The position numbers and the translations under genes were made by a program. From assembly GCF_037975245.1 (NCBI RefSeq), contig NC_092567.1:19286876-19350875 (forward strand): a DNA stretch of 64,000 nt. The letters run 5' to 3'. The DNA comes from Apostichopus japonicus (taxonomy: Eukaryota; Echinodermata; Holothuroidea; Aspidochirotida; Stichopodidae). A model generated the notes under the pieces. The model was not told where the DNA came from, searched no databases, and saw only the letters and a list, made by a program, of their open reading frames with translations. This document shows, piece after piece, positions 56,465 to 64,000 of this stretch (positions are counted from its first letter, which is position 1; each line of letters begins with the position of its first letter).

Positions 56465-57531
56465 AGGAGAGTTAGGAAAGTTTGGTTTAGAAACGGGGTG
56501 TGTGTTAGGGGCATTAGTGATAGTTTAAAGCTTGCTAAAAATTTGGGGAAGTGGAGGGGGAATTAAAGGGGTTGATCCTTGTAAGGGTATTGATTCTTGC
56601 TAACTTTGGGAAAGATATGGGGTGGCAATACTGATGATATTGTTAAAGGTCATATCTTTGCTCTTAGTACTCTCCAAGGGGTTCTCATATTCCTCCCCAC
56701 CCCACCCCCACCCCCCCCCCCAAGAAAATGAGTAAATTATGCTTTCTCAAGTTTCAACCATGTGACCATTATTTGCCACTGTCTAGCATTATTGATGGCA
56801 ATGGTCCTAATTAGCTGTAATGATTATGCTTTCAGCTAAAAAATATCCACTTCCCGGCTTTCATGTACCTTGGATCATATAATTCCTTTGTAATGGAAAT
56901 CATGTACCAATTCTCCACATTCACAGGCCCAAAACATTAATTACTACTATTAGTACTGTCTTAGTTCTGGCGCCACTCCCAACCATGTACTATGTAAACC
57001 ATCCCGTCAACCACTCCCTTAAAACCCTTCTTTTACCCAATTCTCTAACTATGTTTGTCAGTACTTTGCCAGACACGGTATTACCACTTCTCCCAGACTA
57101 CATGGTTCAATTCTCGCCAAATTCATGCAACACTATTTTCGTAACCGGCTCAATACTGGTGGCATATGTCTTTGTTCACCTTTGTTTTGAACTGATTCGA
57201 AAACAAGTTGAGTGCATCACATCCGGGGCATTCACTTGTTAGTGAAAACCGTGGAACTCAGTTTGCGGAACAGAGTGGTGTAAAAAAGTAATTCCTAAAA
57301 GAATTGAAATCGTACCCTTTTGCTTATAAATTTTACCTAAAACCTACAGTATGGCATTAAGGGTTCAAAATGAGTGGAATTTTGCATAATTATCAACGCT
57401 ATTAATTTAAGAAACTAAAGAAAGTTAAAATCCTGCACAAGATATTCATCCGCTATCGACTCAGAACTTTGTTGGAAAGGGACATTCCCCTTCAGAACCA
57501 GCTCGCAATCCCGTCCGAATTCGAGTTCGAA

Positions 57532-57594
57532 ATGGCAAATCCAGAGCTTCAAAAGCTACAGCAGCAGCTTCGTAAAGAAATACAGTCACACCAA
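57532..57594 (+). CDS. PHF21A: PHF21A exon 1 (coding): start of coiled coil
   Basis: ATG 57532, donor gtaagt at 57595 (phase 0). The 21 residues form a Leu/Gln-rich amphipathic helix as in human. The frame is open further upstream (from about 57469), so part of that is 5' UTR in this exon. Confidence 0.9.
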
Positions 57595-60500
57595 GTAAGT
57601 TGTTCATTTAGTTCTTGTATTTCCTTTGGTAGTTATTGTCCAAAACATTTACGTTGTGTTCGTACCGATCAGATACCCCTTCGTATCTTCCATACACGCA
57701 CTATACAAAAAGTATAAGCTTTCCCTATTAAATGGAGCTTTGCATACATAATGAGCTGAAGTTAAGTACAATTTTGAAGGATTCTTTCCTCTTTAAAAAT
57801 ATAAGCCTTTGCTTATGGGTGAAAAATATTAATATTTCCTACATTTATGTAGATAGATAACAGGCAGGTAATTTCTGACTAATGAAAACTGGTCATGATT
57901 GTTTGTTGGTCTTCTCCAAACCTTAGCCTAATTGGTACCAATGCTAACTTCTAACAGTTAGACCCTTACAACAAGTATCGGAGCCGGGACACCGAGCCAG
58001 TAAACTTCCTTCGTAACCTTACCCTCAATCGATTTTACAACATGAAATGATTACGAAATGTATTGATAACGTATTTTAACAGTGAAACTCTGTTGATTTT
58101 CAATTTTACATCACATTCCATGTATCCAGAACCCTCGTTATGTGTACAAGTCACACTCGCAACCAAAATAGAACAGCGTTACGCAGTTCATAGTGCTGTG
58201 TGTATCATCCTTTACACACTGTACGTAGTACGCAAACTTGTTTTGAGTGATGTCACACTCCTGCATATTGTACTTTGCCCATGGGCTATTTATAACTTTC
58301 GTTTTCTTATTTCTTTCAGATTCTAGTGGTGAAGGTTCAATCAAATCCCAATGTAAGAACCCTTTAATGTTTTTTGACCCATACGAATTTAGGCAAATGT
58401 AAGAATAGGCTACAGTGGCAGTAAATTCACAATACTAGACAATTGTTTGCAAGTATTTGTGAAAAGGTTGCAGGTTGGTATATTAGGCCTACTATACTAT
58501 TAACATAATTTATGCATCTTAACCTATACTTGAAAGCATAAGTAAAGTAATTCATGAGGTGAAAGTTTGTCCCCACAACTGTTACCTACCCCAAATCTAC
58601 TCTTCCATTACTGTTTGAGGGAAATAAACACACTTATCTTAGCACATTATCCAATAGTACATGGTATATCTTCTAACTACAGTAGTATCGGCAAAAAAAA
58701 ACACACCAACTTGTTTTAACGAAAGATTCAAGTTGAGCCTGGTAGTTACTTATTTTGTCATAGAATGGTTTTGTAAAAAGTTTTTTGCCAAATTTCTCAA
58801 TAATATGGTAAAGATCCTTCTTAAGGGTAAACAAAAGTTAAATATTTCCTGCAATTTATCTAGGCTATAGATAAGGTTTAAAACATTTAAATTCTGTGGA
58901 ACTGGGAAGTTTGCATATATAGCTAGTCTACACTTAGTTTAGCTCTGGACTTCACTCTGATGAAGTGGGTCACTATTATCCTCATCGGTATGTGAAGTGA
59001 AGCATTTTTATCGCTGTTTACAACACTTGACATGGTTATGTCGGCTGCACACTGCTCGAATGATTGCAACCCTGACTGGACACAACCCAAACCTAACTCG
59101 ACCAAACCGTTGTGTAGTTGGTAGTCAACCTGTGTGTGTGAGCGCAGGGCGCTATGGTCAAGGATTGAGTTGAGTAGGGTCACATTCAGAACTGGCAGCT
59201 AGTGTACCCCGTAATGTAAAAAGTTCTTCTCCTACAACATAATCATACACCATATATGTCAAATTTAAAGTTGCAATGAAGTACGTTTCTTTCTCTCTCT
59301 TTCCGTTTCCCTTTTTTTTGCATTTAAAACATATTTCTTAATTATAGGATCCAGATTTGAAGAAATCTATAAAGGAACAACAGGCAAAGATTGCTACACT
59401 AAGTGAAAAGCAGGTATGTGCATTTATGTAACGTGAGTAAAAAAACAAAAACAAAATGAAGTTAGGTCTTGAAAGAGCAAATTAAAGGTTGATTTGGCTC
59501 GAATAGAATTTGAACCGGTCATCTTAGAAGACCGTGGGCTCTGTCAACTTAAAATGTACAGTGTTTTAGTCGGAAGTGATCCCTACTGAACAAGTTCTCT
59601 AGAAGGAAACTTAGCCACAGTTACCTTGCATATACAGAGTAACTAGAGATCATAATACAGTTTCATTTGATATAACCCAAAATGTGACAGGGAAGGTATT
59701 CTTCTCGGTATAATTTTGGCACACAAGGAGTTGAATTATAACATCTTCGATACCCATTTCTAAAAAACTGTCTGTCAAAATAAAGCAGAATATTACGAAC
59801 TGGAGAATAAGATCTTTATTGGTTTACATACCAAATGTTACTTTTGGAAATTTTTATTTTAAGTACACAGTATTTTGAAGACACTTTGAACTTTACCCAT
59901 TCCCATCCCACTCCACACAAATCCTTGATCCCCTTCCTCCAACTGTTAACCCCCCCCGGCCCCCTCCTACACACCTAATGATTCAACTGTAGTTCCTGTC
60001 CATGTTAGCACCAGGATTTATAATGTACATGTACTAATCTTAATACTGTCCCCTCTGTTACAGTGATTTTTTATTGTTTTTTTTATTTAAATGGAATATG
60101 TATCTTGAAGACTTCCCCAATGTTTGAGTTTACCTTTCATTAAACTTGCAGAAGAAAGTTGTCGAGCAGTTGAGATCAGAACTGGGTATCCAAAAAAGCC
60201 CTGTACAAAATGAAAAGGTATGTCAATTTCTACAAAAGTAATCTGTTTTTGTGTTTCGTGCATAATTTGTTACAATTATTATCTATTTTTCCACCTATTT
60301 GATCTTTCCATTTTGATATGCTCAAGTCGTTCAGAAAAATGTGATATCTGTGTCAGTTGGAACATATTGGTCTAAGTCTTATTGTTGTCCATTGACATGA
60401 GTTTCAGTTTGAATGAAGACTTAGGCATGTTTACATGAAATTCAGAATTGCACTGTAAATAAATGCCTCCAAATAGGTTAAATGATAAATTGGTTCAACC

Positions 60501-63333
60501 CCCAAAGCTGGTGTAATATTCACCAAGCCTACACATCTATCCTACAGCGTATATATTGGTCAGTGTTATAGTTGCTTTTCAGACAACCAAAATGTAAAGC
60601 CTAGTTGTCAGAGGGACAACCAGAAAAAAATTTGCCCTGCATTTCCACAGCCTTCATTAATCTTGTTTTCTATTCTATTTAATTTTGTTTTTTCTACATG
60701 TCAGTACAAATTATCTTGTAAACCTTTCAGAAATCTAGTACTACAATGCCTTTGGGTACGTCACAACACCTCAATATCCCCACAAGGCCCAGCATCAAAA
60801 TCACTCCAAGGCCTCATCCGGCAGGGGTCGTGACACCCCCACTGACCCCTCCCAGGATGTCAATTCTGACAAACAAACCCTCCATGTTCCCCATCAAAGT
60901 ACCTCAGATCACCTGCCGTCTCAGTGGTGGCACGACCGAGAAGAAAGTGACCATGCCAAAGGTAAGAGGAGGATTTTTGATAAGTGTATTTCATTTTAAG
61001 AGGCTATTCTGGGAGGTCATCATTTAAATATTTTTGTTTACATGCTTATTACAAGGTACAATACCAGTTAGATGTGAGTTTGTGAATACTGAAGACTTCA
61101 AGGTAGGCAGTATAGGCCCCAAATTATAGCATGCTTTAATTGCTAGAAGTTTTCAAAAAAGTACTTTCCTGGATGTCTTTACTCTCCAAACTGTTCTGAG
61201 ACATTTTAAGGAACACACAAAGGTGACTGAATGTCTAAGTGAGTGAACATTTCCTCGAAGGTTGTAATAAAAACAGTTCAAGAATTTTGACCAAAGGTGA
61301 CCATATTTGGAATATCTAGCATATTTGGGGCCAATACAGCATACCTTTAACTTACCGATGAAAGGGTCCTGGAGCAATCTAGTCGAATTCCAAGAGAACA
61401 TTGTATACTCACTATTGTGATTTGCCATTAGTACTATATAACAAGGGAAAACAAAAATTATTGGTCTTTAAACTGACATGGTTTTGTCCACATTTTTTCT
61501 CTTTCAGCTGGATTTATCAGATAAAAAGATTGTCAAATTTAAGGAGCAAAAGCACAGCAGTCACCTCAAACCAAAGAAGGCACTTACTCCTGCAGAAGTG
61601 GTAATGTATCGTTACATTTTTAGTTGTTTCTTAATATACGTTTAACATAAATGTTGGCTCAAAACCCCACCCCTTCCCCAACCAGTCTTCTTTCGACAGA
61701 GTGTTTTGCATTTTTGTAAGGCATAACAAGTTCTATGTAATCCCATAAACTTTGTCCTAAGGCAATTAAAGCAATGAAAGCATCATGATGCATTTCATTA
61801 TAAACACAATGTTACTGATCCCTAATCCTACAATCATTTTTTTTGGGGGGGGGGGTTAATATTATGTAGTAAATAATGACACAATCAAGACGATGTAGTT
61901 TTTTTGCCTAAAGTATGGTCTATTTGCAGAACAAATGAATCTTTGATTATTTGCAGTTTCATAACAGTACCAAACAGAGATTCCTTAGACCCAAATGCAT
62001 AATGAGGCTTTTTTTTCTTTGTTTTTCGTATTGACATAACTTACTTATTGTTTCGGGAAGAGTTTTTCAAAAGATGAATACTTTTTTTGATCCCATCGAA
62101 AAGCTCTGCAGCCTTAAGAGGTCTCCCCAGTTCAACTCTGAAGAACGAATGTATTCATTATTTGGCTACATACCCATCTTGAAATACTAATCTACTTTGT
62201 GGAACCATAAGCCTCTCTCTTATCTAAGAATTTTTGAAACATTTCATAGTGGAGAGGGTTTCTGGTAAGTGTAAGCTATTACCCTTTGTAATTGCCTGAC
62301 TGACCCACCCCCCCCCACCACTCCCCACTTTTTACATCCTAATTTTCTAGGTGCACACTGTTTAGAACAAGTTTTCACTTGTCGCAAAAACTTTTTTAAC
62401 TGGAGTTGCCTTTTTCACTTTTTTAACTGGAGTTGCCTTTATCACTTTTTTAACTGTAGTTGCCTTCATTTCAAATTTTAAGAAAGTGTATATGCTGTTT
62501 CATTTGTTTTGCCATAGAAATTGGAGTTCATGGCAGCCTTAGGTCTCATCACGCAGAGGACACTAGAACATCTCCAAAACAAGAGGCAGGAGCGAAAGAG
62601 GAGGAGCACAGCTAACCCGCAGTTCTCTAGTTATAACAGAAAAGAACTTGAAGTAAGGTTTCTCTCATTAATTTGCTTTAAAGTGAAATAAATAAAAAAA
62701 ATAAAGAAAGAAGATTCCAGTAGCAGAAATTTCTTTGCTTAACAACAATGCCAGATACACCCCTCATAGCATTTTGTATGAACCCTTCAAATTTGGTGGT
62801 ACCTTTGTGAATGCCTCTGGCAATGGCAGAGTGAATAATGTCATCAGGGCAATCCAACCGAAAGTGTTTTTGGTTTTTTCTTCATAAACTTTTTTTACTC
62901 ACTTATTTACAGAAACCCTATCGGTCATATTTTGACATAATTCTAATCTTTTTGTTCACATTTTAACTTCATATCTGTTCCCCCTTTTTCCTCCCAGAGT
63001 CGACAGTCTGCCTCCAGTTACCTCGCAGCGACGACCGGCTCCTCAGAACCTTTGCATGATACGAGAAAACGAAGTAAGTAAATTGATTAAAAACTTCATA
63101 ACTTCATAATTTGAAGGGAAAAAAAAGTTTAGGTCCCACCCCACCCTCCAGCCTCTTCCACTTCCATCCCATTTTGATTCGGTAGATTTCCTGTAATCTT
63201 GCCCCTCTGTTTGAAGTATTGATCAGTCTACGGTCTATCATTCTCTACAGGTCGTTTCACTCCCCCCGAACCAACCAAAGAAGTGCCACGTCCAGTAGCG
63301 TCTCCAGTCAGTGCTACTAATGGCAGATCCGAT
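57532..63333 (+). CDS. PHF21A: PHF21A (BHC80)-like PHD finger protein, N-terminal part, runs off the window
   Basis: Nine exons join in frame: 57532-57594, 58320-58352, 59348-59413, 60152-60217, 60731-60961, 61508-61600, 62518-62652, 62998-63073 and 63251-63333, giving 282 residues. PHF21A is a subunit of the LSD1/CoREST repressor complex whose PHD finger reads unmethylated histone H3K4. The start [21 protein letters not shown] parallels human [38 protein letters not shown] matches [30 protein letters not shown] and [16 protein letters not shown] match AFMVSLGLVT and [16 protein letters not shown]. The last exon ends at donor gtgagt (63334). The PHD finger and C-terminal coiled coil must lie beyond 64000. 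The Gln-rich middle of the vertebrate protein is much shorter here. Upstream in-frame codons are open, but the ATG at 57532 fits the family start. Confidence 0.93.
58320..58352 (+). CDS. PHF21A: PHF21A microexon (33 nt)
   Basis: Acceptor cag at 58317-58319 after a strong pyrimidine tract, donor gtaaga at 58353, both phase 0. It encodes [11 protein letters not shown], which fills the place of human KLVAQMKQDPQN. At 11 codons it can be skipped without frameshift. Confidence 0.82.
59348..59413 (+). CDS. PHF21A: PHF21A exon 3: coiled coil
   Basis: Acceptor tag at 59345-59347, donor gtatgt at 59414, 66 nt, phase 0. It encodes [20 protein letters not shown] plus KQ (human [21 protein letters not shown]). 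Confidence 0.95.
60152..60217 (+). CDS. PHF21A: PHF21A exon 4: coiled coil
   Basis: Acceptor cag at 60149-60151, donor gtatgt at 60218, 66 nt, phase 0. It encodes [20 protein letters not shown] plus EK (human KRVVEQLRKNLIVKQEQ). Confidence 0.94.
60731..60961 (+). CDS. PHF21A: PHF21A exon 5: Pro/Thr-rich linker
   Basis: Acceptor cag at 60728-60730, donor gtaaga at 60962, 231 nt, phase 0. It encodes [42 protein letters not shown]. The human linker in this place is also Pro-rich ([20 protein letters not shown]) but has long Gln runs that are absent here. Confidence 0.85.
61097..61350 (-). mobile_element. Family 2 TTAA element in PHF21A intron 5
   Basis: Inverted relative to 11582. Contains GGCCCCAAATTATAGCATGC, TCTTTACTCTCCAAACTGTT, GACCAAAGGTGACCATATTT and ends TTTGGGGCCAATACAG..ATACCTTTAA. 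The right TTAA is intact, the left is TTCA. Confidence 0.87.
61508..61600 (+). CDS. PHF21A: PHF21A exon 6: basic linker
   Basis: Acceptor cag at 61505-61507, donor gtaatg at 61601, 93 nt, phase 0. It encodes [31 protein letters not shown]. Lys-rich, like the human AAPKPKREENPQ region before the SLGLV motif. Confidence 0.8.
62518..62652 (+). CDS. PHF21A: PHF21A exon 7: conserved LGL...[13 protein letters not shown] block
   Basis: Acceptor tag at 62515-62517, donor gtaagg at 62653, 135 nt, phase 0. This is the most conserved stretch of the visible protein. KRQERKRR is a strong basic cluster (candidate NLS). Confidence 0.96.
62998..63073 (+). CDS. PHF21A: PHF21A exon 8
   Basis: Acceptor cag at 62995-62997, donor gtaagt at 63074 (phase 1). 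It encodes [15 protein letters not shown], then HDTRKR (human SAVTYLNSTMHPGTRKRG). TRKR leads into the AT-hook in vertebrates. Confidence 0.88.
63251..63333 (+). CDS. PHF21A: PHF21A exon 9 (last in window)
   Basis: Acceptor cag at 63248-63250, donor gtgagt at 63334 (phase 0). After TRKR it reads [20 protein letters not shown], so the vertebrate AT-hook core GRPPK is not spelled here. Remaining exons, including the PHD finger, are not in this window. Confidence 0.85.
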
Positions 63334-64000
63334 GTGAGTAAAATGTATTTGTGTTTGATGCTGATGATCCACATGAAGAAATGGGTCCTTAAATGTTTCC
63401 TGATAGCTTATATAGTAGAAGCAGCCCCAAACATTATTCATAATAATCCCATGTGAGTGAAATACTGAGATAAATAACTGAACAAAGTATCGTAGAAGGA
63501 CCTATCATGGCGCAATGCCTTTTATGACACACTTTTGGAGATTCCTTCATTTTTGCCGTAGCAGTGGAAACTAAACCCAACTTGAAGTTTGGTCGGCTTG
63601 TCTCTCATTGTGTTTAACACAAAATGTGAAGTCCAGCAATGAAGTAACTGGCAACATGTACTTCCAAACCATCACTATCCTGTATCATTTTTAATTTTAT
63701 TTTTATGTTGGCTTATATCAGCTCAATTTGATAATTATTTGTGTTCCATGGCAAAAATGAAAGAAATATTCCCAAAATTTTCTTTCTAGACTTTTATTAA
63801 AACAAATTTTTTTTTGTAACTCATTTGACGTCACCTTAGTCAATTTCAAGTGCCATCAAATCTTTTAAGTAGACTGCCCCGTGAAAAATATCCAAACTCA
63901 ACAAAGATTCTTCTGCCCAGGATGTCATCAATATTTTGTTTCTTCAAAAGACATAAAATATAGATGTGCATGTTTTAAAAATATTGCAGTTGCTAAATTT

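Larger units (their letters stand above)
52853..57531. other. Intergenic region between NUP50 and PHF21A
   Basis: I see no convincing exon. The largest open frame (53597-53947) starts at a non-ATG codon, shows no family motif and has no splice partners. Contents: candidate poly(A) signals, a G-rich minisatellite, and a family 2 element with an embedded palindrome. The 5' UTR exon(s) of PHF21A probably lie here or in the adjacent 57.4 kb stretch. Confidence 0.55.

Overview
The window is animal nuclear DNA. It is AT-rich and intron-dense, with protein-coding information in short exons bounded by GT/AG sites and separated by repeat-filled introns. The three genes that can be read are conserved metazoan genes, and their exons are clearly diverged from the human proteins I remember. 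Together with the many tRNA-derived SINEs, short TIR elements and homopolymer G runs, this suggests a marine invertebrate, most likely a deuterostome. An echinoderm is plausible, but I cannot prove the species from sequence alone.

Layout, all genes on the + strand. (1) 1-14983: no convincing exon, only repeats. It is upstream of, or intron 1 of, the next gene. (2) 14984-38421: eighteen exons of an LRP5/6-type Wnt co-receptor, in the order propeller1-EGF-propeller2-EGF-propeller3-EGF-propeller4-EGF-LDLa1. The reading frame then stops at TAG, with no further LDLa repeats, membrane helix or PPPSPxS tail visible in the next 6 kb. The signal-peptide exon is not identified. (3) 38536-44466: repeats, including an 18-bp minisatellite of about 0.76 kb. 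(4) 44467-52852: a complete seven-exon NUP50 (476 aa) with importin-alpha-binding N terminus, FG motifs, NUP50 core helix and C-terminal Ran-binding domain. The Ran-binding domain carries an unusual four-cysteine insertion. (5) 52853-57531: intergenic. (6) 57532 to the right edge: the N-terminal half of PHF21A (BHC80), nine exons, running out of the window before the PHD finger.

The three genes serve unrelated processes (Wnt reception at the cell surface, nuclear transport, and LSD1/CoREST chromatin repression), so no operon-like logic is implied.

The mobile fraction is informative. Two short non-autonomous element families end in TTAA, and each has one copy inserted in one half of a local duplication, so the other half shows the matching unoccupied site. 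A third element has about 60-bp terminal inverted repeats and a 20-bp internal satellite. Three tRNA-derived SINE families are present. Two local tandem duplications have copied splice sites: the donor of LRP exon 12 (six copies, about 139-bp period) and the acceptor of NUP50 exon 3 (two copies). The items most worth a second look are the premature end of the LRP5/6-like gene, the Cys4 insert in NUP50, and these duplicated splice signals.
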